A stretch of DNA of 6,948 bases from positions 1 through 6,948 of the forward strand of contig JBLIOD010000093.1 in assembly GCA_047639475.1 (NCBI GenBank), given 5' to 3'. Position 1 is the first letter of the stretch, and each line of letters starts with the position of its first letter. Below, in pieces: positions 1 to 5,880 of this stretch. The notes beneath the pieces were generated by a model that was given only the letters and a program-made list of their open reading frames with translations, did not search any database and had not been told where the DNA came from. Position numbers and translations under genes: made by a program. This DNA is from JAAELZ01 sp047639475. Its GTDB lineage: Bacteria; Pseudomonadota; Gammaproteobacteria; Arenicellales; Poriferihabitantaceae.

Positions 1-1
1 A

Positions 2-361
2 CACACTCCTTGGGAAGTGGGTCTGGGTTTCAGTATAAATCGAAGCAGCGATTACCGCGGTAAAGACGCTGCCATGGCCAGCAAAGGAAAGGAGCGTTTC
101 ACTCAAGCAGGCATTTCTATCGACCATCATGACTGTTTGATTGGCGGTGAAATATTGCGCTTAGATGGACAAGACGTGGGCACATTGAACAGCCCTGCTT
201 TCTCGCATCGATTAAATAAGTCTTTGGCCTTAGCCCATATATCTCCTGCCACAAATGTTGCCGGAAACAAATTAGAAGTTGTTGGTGAAGATGTCACTTA
301 CAGTGCAGTAGTTGAAAACATTCCGTTCTTCGATAACAGCAAGTCACGTACTCACGCATAA
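2..361 (+). CDS. GcvT-like / dimethylglycine dehydrogenase-type aminomethyltransferase, C-terminal part (5' end outside window)
   Basis: The reading frame is open from the first bases of the window and ends in tandem stops, TAA then TAG (359-364). The visible 119 residues match the end of the glycine-cleavage T-protein fold. They begin TPWEVGLGFSINR, the equivalent of the T-protein 'P.E.GLG' segment, followed by DYRGKDA (the 'DFIGK.A' position). Next comes the C-terminal barrel, with a GGEILRLDGQDVGTLNSPAF segment, 'KSLALAHI' and a closing 'ENIPFFD' strand. Such domains bind tetrahydrofolate and accept one-carbon units. They occur alone (GcvT), in DmdA-like DMSP demethylases, and at the C-terminus of the dimethylglycine/sarcosine dehydrogenase family. 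The closing PFFD segment and the family at large suggest an amine-demethylating enzyme, but the deciding N-terminal part is missing. No start lies in the window: the GTG at 17 is an internal Val. Confidence 0.75.
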   Translation, partial: HTPWEVGLGFSINRSSDYRGKDAAMASKGKERFTQAGISIDHHDCLIGGEILRLDGQDVGTLNSPAFSHRLNKSLALAHISPATNVAGNKLEVVGEDVTYSAVVENIPFFDNSKSRTHA

Positions 362-368
362 TAGTACT

Positions 369-410
369 ATGACATTCTCGGGTTGCGCGATCTAGTGCAA
401 CTTGAGTCAT
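369..410 (+). terminator. possible weak hairpin terminator after the GcvT-like gene
   Basis: Eight bases after the stop, an outer stem ATGAC/GTCAT (369-373 with 406-410) encloses an inner stem GTTGCGC/GTGCAAC (382-388 with 395-401, one G-U pair) around a 6-nt loop. The tract after it (TCCTTCTTTGGCCTTTTTG) is pyrimidine-rich but not a clean U run. The position suits 3'-end formation for the plus-strand gene. The stem is imperfect, so this is a weak call. Confidence 0.3.
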
Positions 411-635
411 TCCTTCTTTGGCCTTTTTGTAGAATAAGCCAATCTCACTCTCCGCTAGTTTCCACTCCATTTCTCCGTGTTCACTATGGCCTCTCTACGT
501 GGCATTGAATACAGAGAAACCCATAAACAAGCACTATATCTACTCGCTATTTAATCAGATGACTTAAGCTATCAAATGATTGAACCTATTCGGTTTATTT
601 AGAATACCCCATTCCAAACCCCGTTTTACAAACAC
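411..635. other. intergenic region with no recognisable gene
   Basis: This stretch lies between the ends of two convergent genes. The only plus-strand ATG frame of note (486-554) is 22 codons with no ribosome-binding site and no recognisable product. I see no tRNA, repeat family or promoter of convincing quality. Confidence 0.6.
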
Positions 636-666
636 AAAAAAACCCTGCATGCCGAAGCATGCAGGG
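636..666 (-). terminator. strong intrinsic terminator of groESL with a UUCG tetraloop
   Basis: On the minus strand a perfect 10-bp stem, CCCTGCATGC with GCATGCAGGG (643-652 and 657-666), closes on a C(UUCG)G tetraloop, one of the most stable RNA loops known. Seven uninterrupted T residues follow (complement of 636-642). It starts 25 bases after the groEL stop, as expected for the end of the groES-groEL transcript. On the plus strand the stem is followed by CTATTTTCTTCTT, so some activity in that direction is possible. Confidence 0.93.
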
Positions 667-691
667 CTATTTTCTTCTTAAGTGAAGAGGC

Positions 692-2344
692 TTACATCAT
701 GCCGCCCATTCCACCCATTCCGCCGCCGCCCATGCCGCCCATATCAGGCATAGCTGGACCCGCATCTTGTGGCGCGTCTGCAACCATCGCTTCTGTTGTA
801 ATTAACAAACCTGCGATAGAGGCTGCGTTTTGTAGCGCAGTACGAGTTACCTTGGTTGGGTCAAGAATACCCATGTCGATCATGTCGCCATATTCGCTAG
901 TCGCGCTGTTGTAACCGAAATTACCAGAACCCTTCTTAACTTCGTTAAGAACAACCGATGCATCTTCACCAGCATTGCTAACGATTTGACGTAAAGGCTC
1001 TTCAATAGAACGACGAATAATGCTGATACCGACATTTTGGTCAGCGTTTGCACCTTCGAGGCCGTCAAGTGAAGCGATAGTGCGAACTAGAGCAGATCCG
1101 CCGCCAGGAACAACGCCTTCTTCTACCGCTGCGCGAGTAGCGTGAAGTGCATCTTCAACACGGGCTTTCTTCTCTTTCATTTCCATTTCAGTCGCCGCGC
1201 CAACTTTGATAACGGCTACGCCGCCAGCGAGTTTAGCAACACGCTCTTGCATCTTCTCTTTGTCGTAATCAGAAGTCGCTTCTTCAATCTGTGAACGAAT
1301 TTGGTTAACACGCCCTTCGATTTCTTTAGCTTCGCCTGCACCATCAATGATAGTGGTGTTTTCTTTAGACATTTGAACACGCTTTGCGCTACCTAAGTCT
1401 TCTAGTGAAACAGTTTCTAGGCTCATGCCTACTTCTTCTGAGATCACTTGGCCGCCGGTAAGTACAGCGATGTCTTGCAACATTGCCTTACGACGATCAC
1501 CAAAACCAGGTGCCTTAACAGCAGCCACTTTAACGATGCCGCGCATGTTGTTAACAACAAGCGTAGCAAGGGCTTCGCCTTCAACATCTTCAGCCATGAT
1601 CAAAAGAGGACGGCCAGCTTTCGCTACCGCTTCTAATACTGGTAACAAATCACGGATGTTTGAGATCTTCTTATCGAAGATTAAGATGAAAGGGTTTTCC
1701 ATCTCAACAGACATGCTGTCTTGATTGTTGATGAAGTACGGAGACAAGTAACCACGGTCAAATTGCATACCTTCAACGATGTCTAATTCGTTGTCTAGGG
1801 CATTGCCTTCTTCAACAGTAATAACGCCTTCTTTGCCAACCTTTTCCATTGCCTGAGCAATGATGTCGCCAACTGCGTTATCGCCGTTTGCAGAAACTGT
1901 ACCAACCTGCGCCACTTCGTTGTGATCAACACAAGGACGTGAAAGCTCAACTAAGCTACCTACTGCAACCTTTACAGCTTGGTCGATGCCGCGCTTAAGG
2001 TCCATTGGGTTCATGCCTGCTGCAACTGCTTTCATGCCTTCACGAACCATCGCTTGAGCCAAAACTGTCGCAGTCGTTGTGCCGTCACCCGCGATATCAG
2101 AAGTCTTTGAAGCCACTTCCTTAACCATTTGTGCGCCCATGTTCTCAAACTTGTTCTCAAGTTCAATTTCTTTCGCTACAGATACACCATCTTTAGTGAT
2201 AGTCGGTGCACCGAAAGCTTTGTCTAATACTACGTTACGGCCTTTTGGACCTAGTGTTATTTTAACCGCATCGGCTAAAATGTTAACACCTGCTAGCATG
2301 CGTTGGCGTGCGTTATCGCCAAACTTTACTTCTTTTGCTGCCAT
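692..2344 (-). CDS. groEL: chaperonin GroEL (Hsp60), 60-kDa subunit
   Basis: GroEL forms the double-ring ATP-driven cytosolic folding chamber that encloses non-native proteins under a GroES lid. The 550-residue product is full length (E. coli GroEL has 548). It shows the equatorial nucleotide-binding LGPKGRNV loop (31-38), Asp52 in TKDG, and GDGTTTATVLA (86-96) with Asp87 and Thr89-91. It also has the DALHATRAAVEEG segment near residues 397-409, which carries the catalytic Asp, followed by the PGGG turn. The tail is the usual Gly-Gly-Met repeat ending in GGMM. The ATG is preceded by AGAGGAA (complement of 2351-2357) at good spacing. The gene lies 46 bases after groES on the same strand and shares its heat-shock promoter. 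No key residue is missing. Confidence 0.99.
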   Translation of the reverse strand: MAAKEVKFGDNARQRMLAGVNILADAVKITLGPKGRNVVLDKAFGAPTITKDGVSVAKEIELENKFENMGAQMVKEVASKTSDIAGDGTTTATVLAQAMVREGMKAVAAGMNPMDLKRGIDQAVKVAVGSLVELSRPCVDHNEVAQVGTVSANGDNAVGDIIAQAMEKVGKEGVITVEEGNALDNELDIVEGMQFDRGYLSPYFINNQDSMSVEMENPFILIFDKKISNIRDLLPVLEAVAKAGRPLLIMAEDVEGEALATLVVNNMRGIVKVAAVKAPGFGDRRKAMLQDIAVLTGGQVISEEVGMSLETVSLEDLGSAKRVQMSKENTTIIDGAGEAKEIEGRVNQIRSQIEEATSDYDKEKMQERVAKLAGGVAVIKVGAATEMEMKEKKARVEDALHATRAAVEEGVVPGGGSALVRTIASLDGLEGANADQNVGISIIRRSIEEPLRQIVSNAGEDASVVLNEVKKGSGNFGYNSATSEYGDMIDMGILDPTKVTRTALQNAASIAGLLITTEAMVADAPQDAGPAMPDMGGMGGGGMGGMGGMM

Positions 2345-2390
2345 TGAGAATTCCTCTTTGTCTTTTGTTTGTTTAGGTGAAAGCTAGTAA

Positions 2391-2681
2391 TTAGTCTTCG
2401 ATAACGGCCATGATGTCGTCTTCGCGCATCACTAGAACTTTCACACCTTCAACGGTGACTTCAGTTCCAGAGAATTTGCCAAACAACACATTGTCACCAA
2501 CTTTTACGTCGAGCGGGCGTACTTCGCCGTTCTCAGCGATTTTGCCGTTGCCAGCTGCAACGATCTTGCCTTGTACTGGCTTTTCTTGTGCAGAATCAGG
2601 TAATACGATGCCACCAGCTGAAGTGCGTTCTTCTTCTACGCGTTCAACGATAACTCGGTCATGAAGAGGACGAATGTTCAT
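2391..2681 (-). CDS. groES: co-chaperonin GroES (Hsp10)
   Basis: GroES is the heptameric lid that caps the GroEL ring and drives substrate release into the cavity. The product has 96 residues, normal for a bacterial GroES (E. coli has 97). It opens with MNIRPLHDRVIVERVEEE. The mobile loop follows at about residues 17-33, with the GroEL-binding hydrophobic triplet Ile25-Val26-Leu27 inside GGIVLP. The roof-loop region is near residues 45-55 (NGKIAENGEVRP), and the chain ends VLVMREDDIMAVIED. The start is supported by AGGAG (complement of 2691-2695) nine bases ahead of the ATG. It is first in the groES-groEL operon, behind a 5' leader of roughly 130 nt that begins at the CIRCE operator. Confidence 0.99.
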   Translation of the reverse strand: MNIRPLHDRVIVERVEEERTSAGGIVLPDSAQEKPVQGKIVAAGNGKIAENGEVRPLDVKVGDNVLFGKFSGTEVTVEGVKVLVMREDDIMAVIED

Positions 2682-2717
2682 TCTCTTGGTCTCCTATGGT
2701 TAGTTAATAAAAAATAA

Positions 2718-2772
2718 GGTTTGAAATGCTTGAATCCGTCCGATGTACCGGTTTTAAAATAGGGTTCAAACC
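2718..2772 (-). repeat. inverted repeat in the groESL 5' leader
   Basis: GGTTTGAA (2718-2725) and TTCAAACC (2765-2772) are perfect 8-bp complements separated by 39 nt, all inside the predicted groESL leader RNA. A short CCG/CGG hairpin around GTACAT sits inside. The leader could fold into a stem ending about 36 nt before the groES start codon. A role in translation control is inference only. Confidence 0.4.
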
Positions 2773-2790
2773 ACTCCGTTTAAGCAACAG

Positions 2791-2817
2791 TTAGCACTCT
2801 TGCTCAACGAGTGCTAA
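2791..2817 (-). promoter_or_regulatory. CIRCE operator (HrcA binding site) of groESL
   Basis: TTAGCACTC (2791-2799), nine spacer bases and GAGTGCTAA (2809-2817) match the consensus TTAGCACTC-N9-GAGTGCTAA at every arm position. CIRCE is the binding site of the HrcA repressor, which is itself kept active by GroEL. The element lies directly downstream of the -10 of the predicted sigma-32 promoter and covers the expected start of transcription, the usual repressing position. The hrcA gene is not in this window. Confidence 0.95.
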
Positions 2818-2845
2818 AGATAGGGATTGAATTTTTAATTTCAAC
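2818..2845 (-). promoter_or_regulatory. sigma-32 (RpoH) type heat-shock promoter of groESL, possibly overlapping a sigma-70 promoter
   Basis: Read on the minus strand, a -35 GTTGAAA (2845-2839) is followed by 13 bases and a -10 CCCTATCT (2825-2818). This is close to the sigma-32 consensus CTTGAAA with CCCCATxT. The same bases can be read as a sigma-70 promoter, TTGAAA-N16-TATCTT. Transcription would start near 2811, inside the CIRCE element. Confidence 0.75.
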
Positions 2846-2866
2846 AACTAATTTGCAAATAGTTGT
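2844..2866. repeat. AT-rich near-perfect palindrome next to the groESL promoter
   Basis: ACAACT, one unpaired A, the 10-bp palindrome ATTTGCAAAT and AGTTGT form a 23-bp dyad with a single bulge. It touches the -35 end of the groESL promoter and lies about 105 bp ahead of the lipoprotein pseudogene. It could be an activator or repressor site. No known factor is recognised. Confidence 0.45.
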
Positions 2867-2908
2867 CATTACCGGCGTGTTCTAGTGGTATTTCCCACAT
2901 CGTAATAA

Positions 2909-2931
2909 TTAGGGAGCCGTATTATCCCTAA
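2909..2931. repeat. 7-bp inverted repeat upstream of the lipoprotein pseudogene
   Basis: TTAGGGA (2909-2915) and TCCCTAA (2925-2931) are perfect complements 9 bp apart. The spacer holds most of a -10-like TATTAT (2920-2925), but no good -35 is seen at the right distance. It may be an operator of the plus-strand lipoprotein gene, or chance. Confidence 0.35.
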
Positions 2932-2970
2932 CGGTTAAATTATTTACTTCGTGAACCCATAGGATAAAAA

Positions 2971-3594
2971 ATGAAAAACAAAACTATCAACGCAATATAC
3001 CTATTAAGCATCACTGGTATATTGTTGATCTGAAGTGGTTGCGCTACCACTGAGCCTGTTGATCTACACGATTCACTCGCGGTTATATCCGAACCAATAG
3101 GGGCGATGGTTTACGTTAAAAAGTTAGAGGCCGATTTTACGACATTTTAATTGGAATCAAATTCGGGAACACAAGTTGAGGGTGGTTTTTTTACAAACTT
3201 TGACAAAAATAATTCAGAAAATGACGCAGAAGATTCCGAAGAGAAAACGGAAGAGAAGGCTGACAATGAATTAGTAGAAGTATTAACTGCTGAAACCCCA
3301 GCTAGATTTTCTTTACACCGTAAAGGAAGGTATGCGGTAGCGATCATAAAAAATGGCTACGTTACACAAACTCATCTGATACAAGATAAACTAACCGCTG
3401 GTGAAGTGGTGGGAACCGTGGTTAAAACGGCAGGAACTGTAATGAGAAGCGCGCTGCTAGGGGTATTCACAGGAGGAATAGGCTTGTTAGCCTTGCCAGC
3501 AGCAGGAGCAGTGAAAGGGGGAAATATAAGTAGCGGCAAAAATAAAGAGTTAAGTCCCAACCCGCTTGAAGTGAGTCTAGAACTTACTAAGTAA
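2971..3594 (+). pseudogene. disrupted PEGA-like outer-membrane lipoprotein gene (two in-frame stops)
   Basis: One continuous frame of 207 codons begins at ATG 2971 behind AGGA (2961-2964) and ends with TAA at 3592. Two stops break it: TGA at 3031-3033 (codon 21) and TAA at 3148-3150 (codon 60). The start encodes a lipoprotein signal peptide, MKNKT then a hydrophobic core, and the lipobox [stop]-S-G-C with Cys24. The lipobox -3 residue, normally Leu, is the TGA, one base from TTA. Downstream, SEPIGAMVYV and TPARFSLHRKGRYAV..KNGY resemble the two halves of a PEGA hairpin. They are separated by an insert of about 60 residues, strongly acidic in its second half (NSENDAEDSEEKTEEK). A glycine-rich hydrophobic stretch and a NPLEVSLEL strand follow. 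No plausible restart follows the second stop: TTG 3151 has no ribosome-binding site. Function is unknown. The gene is probably inactive, though sequencing error is an alternative. Confidence 0.75.
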
Positions 3595-3680
3595 AGAACC
3601 TCACGTTACTCATTGAGCCCATGAAAAATAAGAGACGACAAATAATCACCTCGCTACACAAAACCACAGCGTGCCACTGA

Positions 3681-4121
3681 TTAATCGTCGATTTCTTTGT
3701 GATCTATATCAATGATGCTGGGCCGGTTGCCATCGTCAGGCCCGCGGCTTTGATTAAATCCTTGTGACATCACCGGGCTACGTTTGGCAATTCGATTAAT
3801 AATCAAGCGACGCAATGGCGGAGTAAGCAACACAAAACCAAAGGCATCAGTGAAAAACCCAGGTGTCAATAACAGAGCGCCCGCCACTACCAAGGCGATC
3901 CCTTCCATCACTTCTGCCGCAGGCATTTTTGCTTGTGCGATTTGTGACTGTGCTCGCATTAAAGTAGAGAATCCTTGAATGCGAACCAAAGCTGCACCAA
4001 CAATCGCAGTTAGAATCACGATAGCAATGGTGGTGGGTGCGCCTATTTGGCCCCCGATCTGAATGAGTAAATAAATCTCAACAATCGGTACGACTAAGAA
4101 CAGTAAGAATAAATAGGCCAT
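3681..4121 (-). CDS. fxsA: FxsA family inner-membrane protein
   Basis: FxsA is a small cytoplasmic-membrane protein. In E. coli, extra copies relieve exclusion of phage T7 by the F plasmid (the PifA system), and its native role is unclear. The 146-residue product has the family pattern. TM1 spans about residues 3-22 (with P12 and E15), and TM2 about 28-46, ending in the conserved R47-x-Q-G-F. A short amphipathic stretch follows, then TM3 at about 74-100 containing the signature LLLTPGFFTD (83-92) and TPPLRR. The polar tail ends in DIDHKEIDD. I start at ATG 4121; a TTG two codons upstream is possible but neither has a clear ribosome-binding site. The gene lies upstream of groESL in the same direction, as near E. 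coli groSL, but here a pseudogene of opposite strand lies between. Confidence 0.92.
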   Translation of the reverse strand: MAYLFLLFLVVPIVEIYLLIQIGGQIGAPTTIAIVILTAIVGAALVRIQGFSTLMRAQSQIAQAKMPAAEVMEGIALVVAGALLLTPGFFTDAFGFVLLTPPLRRLIINRIAKRSPVMSQGFNQSRGPDDGNRPSIIDIDHKEIDD

Positions 4122-4168
4122 GAGCAAAGTTTATGAACGGTTGTATGATGCTTAATATATAACGACTC

Positions 4169-4231
4169 TTTAGTCTTTATACTAGTCTGCTTTACTATCC
4201 AAGGGGTTTAATTTATAGCGAAAAGACTAAA
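4169..4231. repeat. 10-bp inverted repeat between the DUF1989 gene and fxsA
   Basis: TTTAGTCTTT (4169-4178) and AAAGACTAAA (4222-4231) are perfect complements separated by 43 nt. One arm starts just after the DUF1989 stop. A third related copy, ACTAGTCT, lies at 4181-4188. The repeat could form a long-looped stem at the 3' end of the upstream transcript or mark regulatory half-sites for fxsA. It lacks the compact GC stem and U tract of an intrinsic terminator. Confidence 0.4.
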
Positions 4232-4233
4232 CA

Positions 4234-5097
4234 TCAAGTGCCATGTCGCCCACCATAGGCACTGCGACTAGGCGACTGCCAATCGATTAACGATTCATCA
4301 CTGGGTTTATAGATTTCAACCAGCAACGGATAACACGGGGTCACGTCGTCGGAATGGCCACTGCCGCAATCACCGCCCGGGCAAGCTGACAAAGCCCCTA
4401 GCAAATCGATTTCTGCAAAAAACTCGATGTAATCGCCTGGACGCACAGGGCTGGCTTTCATAAAGTATTGCTGGGTGTCTTTAGTAAAACCAGTACACAT
4501 GAAAACATTCATCACGTCGTGAACGTGCAACTCTGCCTCTGCTAGTGACATGTTTTTAGTTTTCGCCAAGGCGCGCGTTAAATTTGAGTGACAACAAAAA
4601 TCGTAATCCACTTCCTTTAACATAGTGTTGGTATACGGATCACAACGCGTTCCTATGACATCATGCACCCTGCCCCCAAACTCATCATAGCCATACCATT
4701 CTAAAGTATCGTGGGTAATGGTCGCCATCGGCCGTAGATTGGGCAAGGTGCTCCATAACTTGTCGCCTCGAGTTACATGACTGGCGTGCAATTGCCGCGT
4801 CTTGCCGCTATAAAAACGCTCGACTAAATCGTCAGCATTCCATAGATTTAGATCGCCAACTTGCGATCCTTCCACGCTAACGATCCTGAACAGATGCCCC
4901 GCTGGCACTTCGAACGTTGCCGCGTCTCTGGGCGGCACAATCACCTGCGATACTTTTTCCATGTCATTTCTCGCTGCATGATAAAACTCAGCATCAAATG
5001 CCGGCAGATCATCAACCGAATAGCAAACCAACGGTTCGACCGACTTTCGGTTGGCCGCGTCAGCTGGAGTAATGACAGAACTTAAATTGGTAGTCAT
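4234..5097 (-). CDS. DUF1989 / urea-carboxylase-associated family protein
   Basis: The 287-residue product belongs to the DUF1989 family, found next to urea carboxylase and in other amine and amino-acid catabolic clusters. Its own biochemical activity is poorly defined. Family features seen are the beta-rich start VIVPPRDAATFEVPAG (52-67) and EGSQVGDLNLWN (76-87), where the GD..L turn is typical. Then come SGKTRQLHASHVTRGDKLWS (97-116), THDTLEWYG (128-136), CDPYTNTM (152-159), CCHSNLTRAL (168-177) and VNxF-like MNVFM (196-200). GDYIEFFAEIDLLGALSACP leads to CPGGDC (239-244). Cys and His residues at 152, 168-170 and 239 could form a metal site, by inference. The ATG follows the upstream gene's stop by 12 bases, so the two are probably cotranscribed. 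The ribosome-binding site is only AGG. No urea carboxylase gene is visible, so urea use is not implied. Confidence 0.88.
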   Translation of the reverse strand: MTTNLSSVITPADAANRKSVEPLVCYSVDDLPAFDAEFYHAARNDMEKVSQVIVPPRDAATFEVPAGHLFRIVSVEGSQVGDLNLWNADDLVERFYSGKTRQLHASHVTRGDKLWSTLPNLRPMATITHDTLEWYGYDEFGGRVHDVIGTRCDPYTNTMLKEVDYDFCCHSNLTRALAKTKNMSLAEAELHVHDVMNVFMCTGFTKDTQQYFMKASPVRPGDYIEFFAEIDLLGALSACPGGDCGSGHSDDVTPCYPLLVEIYKPSDESLIDWQSPSRSAYGGRHGT

Positions 5098-5109
5098 GAG
5101 TTGAACCTA

Positions 5110-5775
5110 TTAATGAAATGAAGCAATTTCTGATAAAGTGAATTTTGCGATATTGGGCACCGTTGCCTGCGTTGAAGGGTAACCTACCACAACCACCATG
5201 ACAGGCCTTTCTTCACTAGGCCGGTTCAGCAGCTTATTGAAAAACCGCATGGGGCTAGGGGTATGCGTTAAGGTGGCCAAGCCTGATAAGTGTAGCGCCG
5301 ACAATAAAAACCCAGAAGCAATACCAACGGACTCGGGGGTGTAATAATTTTTCTTGCGCTTACCTTCCGCATCAAGCGTAAATTTCTTTTGAAATACCAC
5401 TATCAAGCAAGGGGCTACCTCGAGAAAAGGCTTATTTTCATCTGTGCCTAAATGTTCCAGCAACTCCAACCATTCATCTGATGCTCTGTGTTCATAGAAC
5501 TCACGCTCTTCTTCTTCAGCCGCTTCCCGAATTCGAATTTTCATCTGTTGATCAGTAACGACGGCGAAATGCCAAGGTTGTTGGTTGGCGCCACTGGGCG
5601 CTGTACCAGCCGACAAAATGGCGTTTTCAATCACTTCCATTGGAATGGCTTTATCAGAAAAATCTCTAACAGTACGTCGCTTTTTTAGTTCAGCATAATA
5701 CGACCTTGAAGCCATTAGCATCTCCGTCTCAGTTTTAAAATCAAATTGATGTTTAAGGAATTTAAGTTTAACCAT
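5110..5775 (-). CDS. nitroreductase-fold flavoprotein, iodotyrosine deiodinase (IYD)-like
   Basis: The product is an FMN-dependent member of the nitroreductase superfamily, closest by pattern to iodotyrosine deiodinases, which reductively remove halogen from halotyrosines. From ATG 5775 it has 221 residues. Visible motifs are KKRRTVRDFS (31-40, FMN phosphate arginines), GTAPSGANQQPW (57-68), and NYYTPESVGIASGFLL. GLATLTHTPSPM carries the Thr region near flavin N5, and VGYPSTQATVP lies near the end. The IYD lid residues that grip the amino-acid zwitterion (human Glu157, Tyr161, Lys182) are present as Glu90, Tyr94 and Lys115 with identical spacing. A TTG at 5835 would add 20 residues, but that stretch covers a palindrome and a probable -10. 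ATG 5715 has a better GGAG site but would remove conserved N-terminal sequence. It is upstream in one unit with the DUF1989 gene. Substrate unproven. Confidence 0.87.
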   Translation of the reverse strand: MVKLKFLKHQFDFKTETEMLMASRSYYAELKKRRTVRDFSDKAIPMEVIENAILSAGTAPSGANQQPWHFAVVTDQQMKIRIREAAEEEEREFYEHRASDEWLELLEHLGTDENKPFLEVAPCLIVVFQKKFTLDAEGKRKKNYYTPESVGIASGFLLSALHLSGLATLTHTPSPMRFFNKLLNRPSEERPVMVVVVGYPSTQATVPNIAKFTLSEIASFH

Positions 5776-5797
5776 TAGGCTCTGTGTTATGGGTTGT

Positions 5798-5820
5798 GGT
5801 GAGCTAAATTTAGCTCCACC
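5798..5820. promoter_or_regulatory. candidate operator: 16-bp perfect palindrome in the divergent promoter region
   Basis: GAGCTAAATTTAGCTC (5801-5816) equals its own reverse complement and is extended by GGT on the left and ACC on the right after one bulged C. It sits 22 bp ahead of the nitroreductase ATG and just downstream of its likely transcription start. Similar CTAAATTAGC-type sequence recurs at 5877-5896 ahead of the opposite gene. It looks like a binding site for a dimeric regulator, not an intrinsic terminator, since no T run follows. Confidence 0.5.
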
Positions 5821-5839
5821 GGCCTCCTCGCTCAATGCT

Positions 5840-5868
5840 TTTATAAAGATTGTTGAGATTAGTGTACT
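5840..5868 (-). promoter_or_regulatory. possible sigma-70 promoter of the nitroreductase-DUF1989 unit
   Basis: On the minus strand a good -10 TATAAA (5845-5840) is preceded at 17 bp by a poor -35 AGTACA (5868-5863). Transcription would start near 5833, between the divergent genes and upstream of the palindrome. Confidence 0.3.
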
Positions 5869-5880
5869 GAGGGTGATAAA
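5853..5880 (+). promoter_or_regulatory. possible sigma-70 promoter of the crotonase-kinase unit
   Basis: TTGAGA (5853-5858, five of six consensus bases), a 16-bp spacer and GATAAA (5875-5880, four of six) precede the plus-strand gene. The start would fall near 5887, about 30 nt before its ATG. It interleaves with the opposite-strand promoter candidate. Confidence 0.4.

Noticed and set aside
486..554. 22-codon plus-strand ORF in the 3' intergenic region
   Set aside because: No ribosome-binding site, no recognisable product, and chance is sufficient to explain it.
699..914. Proline-rich ORF on the plus strand over the 3' end of groEL
   Set aside because: It is the antisense shadow of the GGM-repeat tail of GroEL.
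2791..2817. CIRCE dyad read as an intrinsic terminator
   Set aside because: Its exact match to the HrcA operator consensus and its place directly downstream of the -10 fit an operator, and no U run follows it.
3031..3033. Selenocysteine or reassigned TGA in the lipoprotein gene
   Set aside because: The codon sits at the lipobox -3 position where Leu is expected, a second stop (TAA) follows in the same frame, and TGA ends the DUF1989 gene normally.
3151..3594. Stand-alone 147-codon gene starting at TTG 3151
   Set aside because: There is no ribosome-binding site, TTG is a rare start, and the upstream same-frame sequence carries a matching signal peptide and lipobox. It is better read as the tail of a broken lipoprotein gene.
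3640..3675. CGCT/AGCG pairing as a terminator after fxsA
   Set aside because: A 4-bp stem with a 12-nt loop and no U tract is too weak to call.
5776..5835. N-terminal extension of the nitroreductase from TTG 5835
   Set aside because: The stretch contains a regulatory-looking palindrome, lies at or beyond the likely transcription start, and has no ribosome-binding site; the family pattern is satisfied from ATG 5775.
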